Positions 22,501 to 33,544 of a DNA stretch of 64,000 nucleotides are shown piece by piece. This stretch comes from Capsicum annuum (lineage: Eukaryota; Streptophyta; Magnoliopsida; Solanales; Solanaceae): assembly GCF_002878395.1 (NCBI RefSeq), contig NC_061118.1, positions 129,532,726 to 129,596,725 on the forward strand, read 5' to 3'. A model generated the notes under the pieces. The model saw only the letters and a list, made by a program, of their open reading frames with translations, was not told where the DNA came from and ran no database searches. Position 1 is the first letter of the stretch. Every line of letters starts with the position of its first letter. The position numbers were made by a program, and so were the translations under genes.

Positions 22501-23676
22501 ACATTAGGAGAACTCTTCTAATCCTATTGGGATTGAAGTGCATATAATATATTTGGGCTCTGACCACTAATTGGGCTGGAAGCGGTACCCTGCTGAGTTG
22601 GGAGACCGAATGGAATCGGGGGATGACCGGATTGACCCTGCTGACCACTATTTGGGCAATCCCTGACATTGTGGCCTAGCTTGCCATACTCAAAGCATAC
22701 ATCATTGCTAGCTCTACACATACCCTGAAGGTTTCGACCGCATTTCTGGCAAAGTAGATTTATACTACCCTAGGACATAGAGCTTGGCTTTCTCTCCCAA
22801 TTATTAGTTTTAAACTTTGGAACTGGCATACTAGCTGAAGACCATGCTGGGCTTTATATTTGTGATAAGGTTAAGGACAGTTACCACTCTCTGACCTCTG
22901 CTGAGGAAAACTAAAGCTACCTATTCTGTCTCTCTTATTCTCCCTCTCTCTTTCCTTAAATTTCCTCTCCTCTATCTGTTGAGCATGGACCATTAACCTA
23001 GACAAGTCCATCTCTTTAATCAACATCGTAGTCCTACACTCCTTGACTATGCTATCAGCTATCCCAGAATGAAAATTACTCATCTTAGACCTGTCATCAG
23101 ATGCCATATTAGGAGCATGCCTAGCTAGCTGAATAAACTTAAGAGAATACTTTTTCACACTCATGTTTCCCTTCTTCAAATTTATAAACTCCTACACTTT
23201 AGCTTCCTTTAACTTTAAGGGAAAGAACCTATCTAAAAATATTGTAGCAAACTCCTCCAATTTAAAAGGCCCTGCATCTGTGCCTCTATCTCTCTTTCAC
23301 TGCTTATACTAGGTGTGAGCAACATCCTGTAATTGGTAAGCACCCAACTCTGAACTCTCACTATAATTCACACCCTTTATGCTACCTTCTAAACTATCTC
23401 AAGGAACTCTTACGGATTCTCATCAGACTTGGACCCTAAAAATAGAGGAGGGTTTATTCAGGTAAAGTCTCAAATCCTAGATACGGTAGCATTATCCATT
23501 GGAATGACTGGGAAAATAGCCTCCTAATTATTTTAAGCTACTGCTAAGTGAGCTAAAGTAGTGAATGTAGCTTTGAATTCAACATGAGAGGCATTATTGT
23601 TCAGGGGATCTTCCTGAACAGGCAAAGGTGCAGTCTAATTTCCATTTCTCCATCCGTTATTCTTTTTGGGAGGTAT
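22501..23676 (-). pseudogene. gag of element C
   Basis: The start position (23676) is inferred by alignment with A and B. The codon is ATA, so translation could not begin there. The capsid part at 23179-22871 reads KKYSLKFIQLARHAP...DLSRLMVHAQQIEE. The knuckles near 22755-22665 read CQKCGRNLQGMC (His now Leu) and CFEYGKLGHNVRDC (second Cys now Tyr). A frame change separates capsid and knuckles. Apart from the start, this is the fullest gag in the window beside B. Confidence 0.8.
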
Positions 23677-23679
23677 ATT

Positions 23680-25512
23680 CTATAAATGGAAAGAAGATTG
23701 AATTAGAATGAGATTTTAAATTAAGCTCATGCTCATTCTAACGACATAAATACTAAAAGAAGAGGAACTTTTCCTAAAATGTCTTGTAGCCTCTTGTCCA
23801 TAAGTGTGCCGCACTTCACACCGATGCATAAGAATCTACTAGACATGAATTTTAGACTCCCTAGTATACTTTGAAACCTTAGGCTCTGATACCAAGTTTG
23901 TAATACCTCGAGAGTACACCCTAGATGTCACACGATGCTTATAGTCTCGAGAGACCACAAGCTAACCCATGAGTTGGTACCTTCTATGAGCACTGAATAA
24001 TATACTAATAAAGAACATGTGTGAAAACAGCTAAGTATGCAATAGGGATTCAATACTAAAAATAATATAACTAAAACTCACAAGTTTGAAACATAAGTGA
24101 AAATGCTGAAATCTGACTGATAAAACTGACAACTAACTGATTTTCTGAATTGTACAAAAGCCACTAAAACTGACTAAATGTGAGTTGATGGGATAGGACC
24201 TAACTAAATTTAACTAACTACTAAACTAAAATACTAAAATAACATAATCGGTCCTCAAAATATAAGGACTTAATACTGCTACTATTGCTGATGCACCGGG
24301 AGGTCTAGGTGCAGTTGGGAACCTAAGTGTCTGAACCTATAATATGATATATCATAGCACAAGAAATGAGTATGCAGTTAGTACTTTGAATGTACTAGTA
24401 TCCTAGATGGGGTTAGGCTGATATGCATAGGCTCATTTACATGAATAATAACTAACTGAATGAATAGCATATGATAACTAATACATGGTATGCATGAAAG
24501 TTATTAACTATGAGGATGCATGATAGACCATATATCATGATACTAGAATAGTCTGTAAACTAAAATACTAAAATATGAGTATTGGTTTTACTGATAAACT
24601 GTATGCTATAATCAAGCAAACCTGAACTAATTTCCAAATTGAGATTAGACTAAATCTATGGGAGCTATTACCTAACTGACATGCCCCAATATAAACTCTT
24701 TGGGGTCCAACCTATGACCCCAGTTGAAAGGGTGTCAGTACCGTTCCACGAGTACTAACACTGGCTGTATGGATCCACTAAAGTGAATTCCCAAAGGACT
24801 AAAGATCCACCCTCTACTGGCAGGTTCTCTAATTAGATATATGTCAACCCTCAACTAGAAGGTTAATATCTCAACCTATGTTGGCTACGTAGTTCTTGAA
24901 TGTAAGGACAGCTACTAAAGGTTACACCCTCAATTGGCAGGTGAGCCCCTATCCCTGGGTTTGCTCGGTATTAAATCTTATCCCAACTGGACTAACTCTG
25001 ATTACTAGACTAAACTGAGCTTTCTTATATGGTATACTGACTAAACTGATAATACTCTAACATATTCAAAACCATTTTGAAAATACTGAAACTAAGTAAG
25101 CACCTAAGTTTTTCGATATTCATAACCCGCTCGACTCAATAACATTACCAATAGAAACTTACTAAAACTTTAAAAGTATGATAAGTTGCCAATGTTCAAA
25201 ATTCATATCCTAGTCATTTCATCAAATATATGGAGGTCATAAAGTCATACCATGGAAATAGTTAAATCATGGCATAGTAACATAATTTCAATACAAAAAT
25301 CACGGGTTAAGAATTTAACATGCAAATATCATCCTTCAAATAGATCAAAGTCTAATTCCAACAAAACACATGTCAACATGATATAAAAATCAAAATTCAT
25401 GGAAATTGATGGATAGAATTTATGAAAACATATAAAGGTTATGATTTTAAACTTTAAAGGGGATTCTTGGACTCCATGAGTTAAAAGGACCCATGAATAA
25501 ACATCTGAAAAC
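23680..25512 (-). other. Predicted leader intron of element C
   Basis: The donor position reads AAG|GTTTTC (25515-25507) in the 5' LTR; the 3' LTR keeps AAG|GTATGT (18280-18272). The acceptor CTTTCCATTTATAG ends at 23680, 3 nt before the former start codon. Predicted length 1833 nt. Confidence 0.42.
23882..23894 (-). other. Primer-binding site of element C (canonical)
   Basis: The minus strand reads TGGTATCAGAGCC, an exact complement of the initiator tRNA-Met 3' end as known for many plant LTR elements, 4 bp from the LTR edge. It anchors the assignment for the degenerate sites in A, B, E and F. Confidence 0.9.
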
Positions 25513-26096
25513 CTTAACTGATGAATTTTCATGAGTTCTTGGTGATTTCTTGAAGATTAAACTTGGATTTGAAGAATTTAGGGTTTTGTTCTTGAGAGAG
25601 CTTGTGAAAAGATTAGTGATTTTTCCCTTTTGGGACCTTAATCTCATGTTATGTGTGAGGTAAAGTAAGGAGAAAATGATTCAAATACACCCACATACCC
25701 AAAATTTAATTAACTGATCATGGACACTGATGCAATAAGCAACCATTGTGTCACTCAGTCGATGCATGAGGCGATGCATTGCGTTGCACCCTACCAACAT
25801 GATAGCGGCATGCCACAGCCATATCACGCTGACTCGCTTGTTTGAACATCCAAACAAGCCTCAAACCTCATCCAAAAAATCTAAAACTTATTCGAGACAT
25901 AATTTCAACCACCTCGATCATGAATCAACTTTAAAATCAATGTGTTAAGGCCAGGAAGGTCGGAATTAAAATCATCAAAGTGTAAGAGGCTTTGCAAATG
26001 ACTAAGTCTTAACACTTAGTTAAATTTTCTATGTCTTGGACCCTTTTAGCATGCAACAATGAGCTGAAATGATATAGGATCTTATGGGATCTTACA
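23899..26096 (-). repeat. 5' LTR of element C
   Basis: The LTR is 2198 bp, from TGTAATACC at 23899 to GATCTTACA ending at 26096. It has the GC-rich U3 box (25840-25730), a donor-like site with GT kept (25515-25507) and the shared core (24960-24690). To the right it abuts D-type LTR sequence at the same relative base as element A does. Confidence 0.9.
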
Positions 26097-26420
26097 CAGC
26101 ATCGTATATTAGGGTACGACTCGTACACTAACTAGTCATATGGAGTAATAAGTTAGCCTAGTTAAAATTGTTTTGGGTACAATTTAGCATATGGTTTAGG
26201 GTACCCTTCTTACCCTTTGATAGGAGTCAATGTACGTGTAATCATACCTTAGGTAGTGTAGGGGTCCTTGGTGAAGCCTAGGTTATGAGTTAGGGTATCA
26301 CTCATACCTTAGGGTACGCTTGAGCTAAGTGAGTTGTACCCACCTAAGAAGTCACTTTTCAGCTTATAAGTCAGAGGCTCTATGGATATTTACCACCCTA
26401 AAATCCTTAACTCCCCTCAC

Positions 26421-26428
26421 TATATAAT
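26421..26428 (+). promoter_or_regulatory. TATA box of the long D-type LTR
   Basis: TATATAAT in a segment identical to that around 4911-4918. The downstream sequence (AACACTC, then CTCTCTCAAAACTCATTC) is shared too, which supports a conserved start region. Confidence 0.55.
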
Positions 26429-27334
26429 GTATTATGGCCTCCTAAACACTCGTTGGCAAGACCAAAACATTCCAAATACTCTCTCAAAACTCATTCAACA
26501 AGATTTGGAGTCTAGGGTTTTAAGAGTGATCAAATTGGGACTTCAAGACCAGGAACCACTCCATGAATCATCTTGTATAAGGCATGTGACTCTTCCCTTA
26601 TCATTATTTCTCAAATACCATGTTATTTAAACAATTTTATGAATCCTTAATGATGGATTTAAAAACAAATGATAAGGGTTTTAATGTAAAATAATGGGTG
26701 ATGTTTACTCTTGTCTAAACTTGTGATTTTATATGTTTTGGTAATGGTTTGCACATACGGGTGCTTTTTGATTGTTATTTAATGAATTGGTCTTTAGTAA
26801 CCCTAACATTGAAGGTTTTCACTTGAATTTTGGTCATGGTTAAGTTATTCCTTCAAGGTGTTTGTGAAAATATCTAAGAGAAATTAGTAGTTATATGCTA
26901 ATAGAGTTTTGAACTAATGTAATGGCTTAATGAGTAAGAATGCTTGGTAAATGATCTTGAAAAGGCCTTATTGTCTATGTAATAAGTTAAATGATGCCCT
27001 TGGCTATTTGATTAGTTAAAGAGAAGGGGTTAGAGTCCCTAGTATACAATTGAATCATTTTTGAACTAAAGTTTTAAGCAAGAGTGCTAATGAATGGTTT
27101 GATAAAGGCTTTGATGACCATAATATGGCTTGACTGTTATTTGAAATTAATGCATTAGATTTTTAAAGTGATTGATTGATATATGGTTCATGAAGACCTT
27201 GTGGTCATAAATGATGTTGAATTGTGGCCTTGATGGATTGAAATGGTTAAGTGGGTTAAAGTCTCCAAATATGAATGGTGTGATATGAATGCATAGACAA
27301 TAGGTTAGATTCCCAATATAGACTAGTAATGGAC

Positions 27335-27572
27335 ATAATGGCTTGTAATTAAAGTCCACATATGTAATGGAATGACTTGTGGTTTGAGTCCACTTGTGTA
27401 CTAAAAGGGAATATGGTTAGAGTCCACATACACAATGAAATGGCTTGTGGTTAGAGTTCACTTGACTAATGCAATGGACTTGTGGTTACAGTCCACTTTC
27501 TTGATAAGATGACTTGAGGTTAGAGTCCTCTTGCTCAATATATCCTAAGTGGTAGAAGGTTAGAGTCCACAA
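27335..27572 (+). repeat. 34-bp tandem repeat in the D-type LTR
   Basis: The phrase GGTTAGAGTCCAC (with variants) starts at 27347, 27381, 27415, 27449, 27484, 27518 and 27558, a period of 34-35 bp with the last interval 40. Between them runs a variable TTGTGTAATGAAATGGCTT-like linker. Single outliers occur at about 26999 and 27253. Units are contiguous, so this is an ordinary LTR minisatellite. Confidence 0.8.
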
Positions 27573-28026
27573 CTTCATGGTTCATGTTTGAATGCTTTGT
27601 GATGAATTCTATGGTTTTGTTATCATTTGACACTTGATGAATCGATATATATTTACATGTCTATGTGTATGAATGTGGAGGCTTATGATGTTTTGACTTG
27701 GTATTGAGTAATGACATTATTTTATCCTTACCCATGAGTTATATGCTAGCACTTCAATTGTTAATTATGTTCGGACGCTATGTACCTAAGAGACAAAGGG
27801 GATGAGTCTTCTTCTTCTCTTCCTGCATAGTAACAAGTGTTCAGCCAGTTCATGTGGTGACGTTAAAGTGGTGAGCTTCCATCCTCTAGAAGGCATCCAT
27901 TTCATAGTCTCTTAATTTATGTTATAGACTTGTTTTATACGTAGTATTTGTCTATTTTTGCGGGGCTTTCCTGACGTGTTATAGACATTAGATTCATAGA
28001 GGCTTATATTCTGGTTTTCTTGTTAC

Positions 28027-28909
28027 ACCCTTCACCTTCCTATTTGTGTTAAAATGAACCTGTTTTAGCTATGGTCCTCTTTGGACATTGTGCACCTTAA
28101 ATCAGGCAAAACACCTAAGTTGAGGGTGGCTATCATAGAAGTGCATAGTGTAAAATGCATATAAAAAGGGTAAAATAAGAGAATAGAAAGTAAAGCTGGG
28201 TATGGTAGAAAAAGAAAAGAAAAAAAAGAAAACAAAATTGTGAAAAAGAAAAAATAAAGACCACACCCAACTTGAATATTCAATAAAGAATAAAAAGGGA
28301 TAATAAGGGTGGAATAAAAAGGAAATTTGTTAAAGTGTGGACTCCAGAAGTAGTTGTAGCGCCAAGGAGGCTTAGTTACTTGATGAATGAATCTGTACCA
28401 TACCAGCCCCCAAGCCTACATTATAAGATGAATAAAGTCCTATAGTGATCCTAACTTAACTGTCTGAAAACTAGGTAAAGAAAATAAGGGAAAGCCTATG
28501 GTATTTGATGCACATTAATTGGAACTTCTCTTTTGAGTGTGAGTCTCTTGATTGTCCCTTCATTGACATACATGATTTTAAATGGGTAATTATGGACTTC
28601 TTTGTTGTAAGGGCACATGAGTTATATTATTAGCTGCTTACTTATTTTGGATAGTGTAACTTGTATATATATACATGGTTGTTTGTTGCTAATATAATGC
28701 CATAGCTTGATTCTGTCGGGTCACATTGTTGTGCTTCATTGATACACATAGTTCATTTTAAAGTATTCAACTTGGAGAGGATGATAATCTTGAGCCTAAA
28801 TTTGATGATTAACTGCCATAGGTATCTTAGGTTTCTCTTGGTTAAGCATCGTCATTTTTTTGTCATATTTTGTCGCCTAAGAATATGCAACAATATAAGT
28901 TGAGGGTTT
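28027..28909 (+). repeat. Noncoding 3' region of an Athila/Tat-like element
   Basis: No gene is seen. The features fit the spacer between pol and 3' LTR of such elements: CACCTAAGTTGAGGGTGG near 28109-28127, an A/G-rich stretch (about 28195-28330), and at the end AAGTTGAGGG (28898-28906) as a polypurine tract just before the LTR at 28910. Assignment is by family memory. The 72-codon minus-strand frame here only reflects the homopurine run. Confidence 0.45.
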
Positions 28910-30557
28910 TGATGTTATATAGAAATATAGCACTTACAATGCTTAAACTTGGAGAATATTCATGTACTTAAGTCTATTTTGTTGGATTTGATATGTTTTT
29001 GGAGTGTTTTGCAAGAAACTAGGTTTGGGATGCCAAAAGGAAGAAAAAGATGAAAAGTTGAAGTTTTGGTCTACTTAGGCATTTTTAGGAATATGTGATA
29101 CATATTGGCATATGTGAGCAAAGTATGTTGAAGAATTAAAGTCTAGAGGCTCAAAAGCAGGAAAGAAGAAAGGGTTGTGGTTATTGGTAGCTCTGACAGT
29201 CCTTCATTAATTTGGCCATAACTTTTCACCCGATATCGAATAAAGGAGAAATTGGTATAGTTAGAAAGCTAATTCAATTATGTATCTAATGTTGCAAGAT
29301 ATTCAACATACTAAGTCAACAGAGAAATTGTATGTTCAACACACGGATAGTATGTAGGCACCATATGTCCTGAAGTGAAAAATCCAGAGACTTTCAGTTT
29401 CAATTTCGGAGGCCTAGAACATACAATGTGTACATATGGTCCATATGTTAATCATATGGTCCATATGTGGGGACTTTGTAAGTAGCCAAACCTCAACTTT
29501 TCTGACACATTTTGGCTTTGTTTCCTAGGGTTTCTATTTAACCTAAACATTCCTATGATGTTTTTAGTCCTTATTATGTAAGTTTAGTTAAATTTTCATA
29601 TTTTATTTAGGATTTGAATTCTAGCGTTTCTTGTAATATTTAAATACCCTTTAGGCTTTGTTTAGATTATTCATTCATCAGTTGAGAGAGATGCCCTTTT
29701 GGGCCATGTTCATAAACATCTTATTATTCTTGGTTTATAATTAAATTTAAGACTTTGGGATTTTTCATTGCATTATTGTTTGATTTATTTCATAATTTTT
29801 TCTTTGGATTCCATGATTGATCTCATAACTATGAGCGGCTAATTCCATTAGCTAGGGTTGTAGGAACTATTGCAGACTAACAAAGTAAAGGAAGTGCCGA
29901 GTTGTTCTAGATAATGATTATTATATGTATTGTTATTTTATTTGCTTTGATTGTTTTCTTAATAGATAGACAACGTTAAGATCGCGCCTGTATTCACTAT
30001 GAACCTGAGAGAAAGGCAGAGATTGGGAAAAGGAGATCACAACAGTGATTTGGGGTTAATTACCAAAATAATTTTGTATTATATTCTTAAGTCAGTTAGA
30101 TCCAATATAATCAAATTGATATCGATTAGAGATAGTTGAAACAGGGGTCCAAGGAAATGTTGGTAAGGCGACACTCTGAGATCGAGCAAAGATGAGAGAA
30201 ATTCATCAAATAGTGATGATAGGCGGTTGGTGATACATAACTTATCAGATTTTATATGCAAGGTATTGAAATAGCTCAATAGTGCATGATAAATATACAG
30301 AGTTGATAATCTATGGGGAACACAAGCCTAGTGCTCATCTTAGATTAATCACAACCAAAAGCATTCAAGCCTTGTTACCTTTAGCTAGTTACTACAAATC
30401 CCCTGTTTTTACTTTTCTGCACTTACTGGTGATTTCAAAAAGTTTGAGATGGATTTACAATCTATTCACTGTTGGATCGACCCCAACCTAGTTGGGTTAC
30501 AATATCTTGACAACGACCATTTTATCCTTCTAAAGAGGGGTAGTTTGGTTGTTATCA
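28910..30557 (+). repeat. LTR H, Athila/Tat-like, plus orientation
   Basis: The LTR is 1648 bp, from TGATGTTATA to GTTATCA. It aligns in reverse with 30735-32363 (1629 bp): both have TAGGGTTGT-type and GAGGAAGTGC blocks (near 29860 here, 31395-31345 there) and CCCAACCTA...TTGGGTTAC near the end. Preceded by a polypurine tract, it is best read as a 3' LTR. It contains two perfect 15-bp palindromes at 29433-29467. No coding potential. Confidence 0.6.
29433..29467. repeat. Pair of CATATGG-T-CCATATG palindromes
   Basis: Two identical 15-bp odd-centred perfect palindromes at 29433-29447 and 29453-29467, 20 bp apart, inside LTR H. Related CATATG-containing pieces occur at about 29110 and 29362. 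The array could be a protein-binding dyad or a hairpin; function unknown. Confidence 0.6.
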
Positions 30558-30734
30558 CTGTCATAGGGTTCTTTCAAGCTTTGGATCAAATGCGATCAAA
30601 GGATTTCCTTGAATCCTAGTACCGGTCATACATCGGAGTAAACCTTAAGAAAAATGAAAAGTAAAACCCAACAGCCTCAACATACTCACTTAAATTAATT
30701 TGAAACAATATTCCTTGATAATGGCGCCAAAATT
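30558..30734. other. Spacer between the two facing LTRs, with a primer-site relic
   Basis: The 177 bp separate the ends of LTR H and LTR J. The part next to J (30729-30713, minus) reads TGGCGCCATTATCAAGG, a decayed form of the TGGCGCC-type primer site of Athila/Tat elements. So J is the 5' LTR of a minus-strand element that is cut off here. The remainder shows nothing recognisable. Confidence 0.55.
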
Positions 30735-32363
30735 TGATGCCACCCAAAACTACACCTCCAAGAAGTATAATGCGGTCGATGTCAAATATAGTAACCCAAC
30801 ATAGGTTGGGCTCAAACCCATAGGGAATAAGTCAAATATCTCTCATGAATCTATTAAAGTAGCCAAAAAAATATAGGAAAAGTAAATGGAGGGGGGGTGC
30901 TATGAAAACAATAAAGTAGCAACAAGTCTTGATCTCTTTAGTTGAAAACAATCTGAGATGAATACTAGGACTGTGTTCCCCCTGGCTTCCTAGCTCTGTA
31001 GAATTTTTGCGCTTCATCAAACCGTCATAATACCTTATATGTAGAAGGTAATAAGTTATGTATCTCTAACCGTCTTGTGAACGCCTTTAGTGAATTTCAC
31101 TCTTTACCTTTAGAGTCTCAGACTGTCGCCTTACTAACCCTTATCTTATATTCCAGATTAACTATTACCTTTTGAGTGCAAGTTAATTAAATTAAGATCA
31201 AATTAGCTTCAAATTATTGTCGTAATCTTTTTTTCCTAATCTCTACCTCTAAGTAGTGAATACGAGTAGGTTCTCAACATTGGCCACTACTAAGAATACA
31301 ATTAAATTGAAGAAAATCACAATACATGCAAGATTATTTCTCAAGAATGAGTTAGCACTTCCTCAACTTTGCTATTCGGCCAGGGTTTCCACAACCCTAT
31401 CTAGGTGGTTTATTTGAGCATAGCTGCGAGAAAATCCATGGAATTCAATAAATAAAGCATAGAAATAATCTCACAATAATTGAAGAACGAAAAAAAAATT
31501 CTTAAATTAATACTAAACCAAATAATCAAGAACAAATGATTTCAAAATCAAATGTCTAATCTTAAAATCGATATATGTTTGTGAATGTATAAAGTGCCTA
31601 AAATATTGAAAAAATATCAAAGGAGTATTTATAGTGTCTCAAAATATCATAGAAAATCTAACAAAAAAATAGGAAAATAAAGTCGGCAGTGGCTATGCCT
31701 CAAGCATCGAGTCGTCAGGACTGATGATGACTCATTGTCAGCACCATTTTCTTCTTTATGTACTCAGTAATGATGACTCATCACAAGACCCTACAAATCA
31801 TTGGCTAGACTTATTGTTACTCCGGTATATTTTTATCTTTTAGGACTTTTCTCACTATTATTAGAACGGTTCTTTCCTATGAGTTATGGCATGTCTTTAC
31901 AACTCGTAGTCAGTTTTGTTTCCACTGGGGATCTAATTTGTATATCTTTAGTACTTTATCTAATCCTTTCTCAGGACATCTTCATCCTACGAATCGTAGT
32001 CAATCCTTATGAGTCATAGCAATCTTTATTTTTTCTCCTCCTCTAAGTAATCATTACTATTATCATGATAACTTGGGTTGCGGGTCGTACAGTGACCCAG
32101 TGACTCATAGTCCTCTTCTAAGTAATCATTACTATTATCATGATAACTTGGGCTACGGGTCGTACAATGACCCAATGAGTCATAGTCCAGGTAGCAACTT
32201 TATTTTTTAGAGGCTTTTCTTTTTATTTTGGTCCATTTCACTTCCAACCTAGTTTTCCTACAACATACTCAAAAAGACACATCATATATAACAAAATGGC
32301 CTAAGTATTTGCATATATTCATAGTTTTAAGTATCAAATGTGCCATGAGATCATGATACATCA
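30735..32363 (-). repeat. LTR J, Athila/Tat-like, minus orientation
   Basis: On the minus strand it begins TGATGTATCATG (32363) and ends TGGCATCA (30735), followed by a primer-site relic. It is homologous to LTR H but clearly diverged, and has its own U3 region with a 75-bp tandem duplication (32036-32185). The short open frames inside are not gene-like. Confidence 0.6.
32036..32185. repeat. 75-bp tandem duplication in LTR J
   Basis: Two units, 32036-32110 and 32111-32185, differ at only a few positions. Each holds a small dyad GGGTC(G)TAC...GACCC followed by TGA[CG]TCATAG. The low divergence suggests a fairly recent duplication relative to the age of the LTR. Confidence 0.85.
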
Positions 32364-32704
32364 GTCCCAGCTCTAGCAATTTCACAATACACTTCTTGAG
32401 TTTCAACTATATGAATTGACCCTTTCTAGGTATTCACTATAACAAGAAATCTACTAACCCATTCTACGTATTAAAAGTTTCTACAACTTTCTAAACTCAT
32501 CCTCCAACACATATCCATTCAAAAACACAAATCAATAATCTAATAACTACCAGATTACCACACACGCTCAAAATATGCCTATAACTAGGACAACTTGAAT
32601 TTCAAAATTTAGGTCTAAGGGGAACTAAGTGAAAGCTTAACTATCTATTTTAGCATAACAATGATTTGTGTCATTTCAATATATGTGTTTCATTATCTTG
32701 ATAC
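32364..32704. other. No gene or clear repeat seen
   Basis: AT-rich sequence upstream (minus sense) of LTR J. The first bases should be the target flank or the end of an older element. No frame, dyad or tandem structure stands out. Confidence 0.4.
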
Positions 32705-33290
32705 ATCCATATAGGATTATGGATTTGGATCGATCTTTTATGGTTAGTGTTTCTAAACTTCATAGCATGTCCTAGTAGATTGTTCTAGATACAGTGATAT
32801 TTTTGTTAGCAAATTCTGGCGAGTATTTTTAAAATATAGAAAATTATATCTTCATAAGTCTATTGCATATCTCCCTCAAAGTGATAGTCAAACTGAAGTT
32901 GTAAACACATGTCTGAAGTGTTATTTTAGGTGAATGGTAGATGGTGATCTCAGGAGTGGCATAAATTGCTATATTTGATAGAATAATTTTTTTATACCAC
33001 CTATCTAGGTTACTCCAATCAAGGCCTCTCCTTGTGAGATTATATATGGATAACTACCCTTGCCTCAGTCCTTTACAACTCTTTTAATTCTATGTTAGAT
33101 ATAGTTGATAGAAGTTTATAGGCCCATGAGGCTATTAATAGGATCTTAAAGTTTTATTTGTTATAAGCACAATAGAAAATAATGGTGCAAGCCAACAAGA
33201 AGAGGTATTAAAGGGTGGTATACATTGGTGATTGAGTGTATCTGCAGCTACAACCATATTGTCAGCTTGCCCCCATTAGTTCACAAATGC
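32705..33290 (+). pseudogene. Integrase remnant of a different Ty3/gypsy lineage
   Basis: With frame changes and stops the plus strand shows VSKLHSMS..IVLD (second-Asp region), AYLPQSDSQTEVVN (near 32860-32900, the PQ[ST]DGQTE block holding the catalytic Glu), YG.LPLPQS, and VYIGD.VYLQLQPY near 33222-33260. The LQPY phrase is typical of gypsy lineages other than the Tekay-type elements here. The copy has at least four in-frame stops and is much older than B, C or F. Nothing recognisable of RT or of LTRs remains beside it. Confidence 0.65.
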
Positions 33291-33544
33291 ATCGGGGCTC
33301 CAAGCACATTTCCTAAAGTCCTCCATTTATTTTGGATGATTAACAATTGAATCACAATGTAAGATTTTGGATCTATAAGGCATGGTCCCATTCAACGACA
33401 CTCTCCAAATTCCAACATATTATATTAGTGAAATAATACCATCTTTTAAATTTTCACAGGCAATGTGATTTTAAGCCAGTTTCAGGAAGGGTTGTGCATC
33501 ACATAAAATATTGAAAAAATTACATAGCATAGGAAACATGAGCC
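33291..33544. other. No gene seen
   Basis: AT-rich spacer between the integrase relic and the foldback element. No supported feature. Confidence 0.4.

Larger units (their letters stand above)
16818..26096 (-). mobile_element. Element C: Tekay/Del-type chromovirus with a truncated 3' LTR
   Basis: The complete internal region (18865-23898, 5.0 kb) has all domains in order, a canonical PBS and polypurine tract, and a full 5' LTR (23899-26096). The 3' LTR has lost about its last 155 bp (low-coordinate side), so no target duplication can be read. The gag start codon is ATA instead of ATG. Some catalytic motifs survive (FIDD in RT, HHCC in integrase), making C the least damaged in motif terms, though it still has many stops and frameshifts. 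Confidence 0.9.
26097..28026 (+). repeat. D-type LTR, long copy
   Basis: The first 770 bp match 4590-5351. After that it continues with leader sequence, the 34-bp array (27335-27572) and a tail with GCGGGGCTTTCCTGACGTG and AGAGGCTTATATT, which resembles the U5 end of Tekay/Del LTRs. The right edge is placed tentatively at TTGTTACA (28026). Its left start is hidden by element C. AAGGCATGTG (26579-26588) lies where minus-strand LTRs have the donor-like site. No coding sequence is present. Confidence 0.65.

Noticed and set aside
27335..27572. Regular repeats that could suggest a CRISPR-like array
   Set aside because: Units are contiguous with similar linkers, lie in an LTR, and the DNA is plant nuclear.
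28065..28283. 72-codon minus-strand frame rich in Phe/Leu, membrane-like
   Set aside because: It comes from an A/G-rich noncoding spacer and has no conservation that I can point to.
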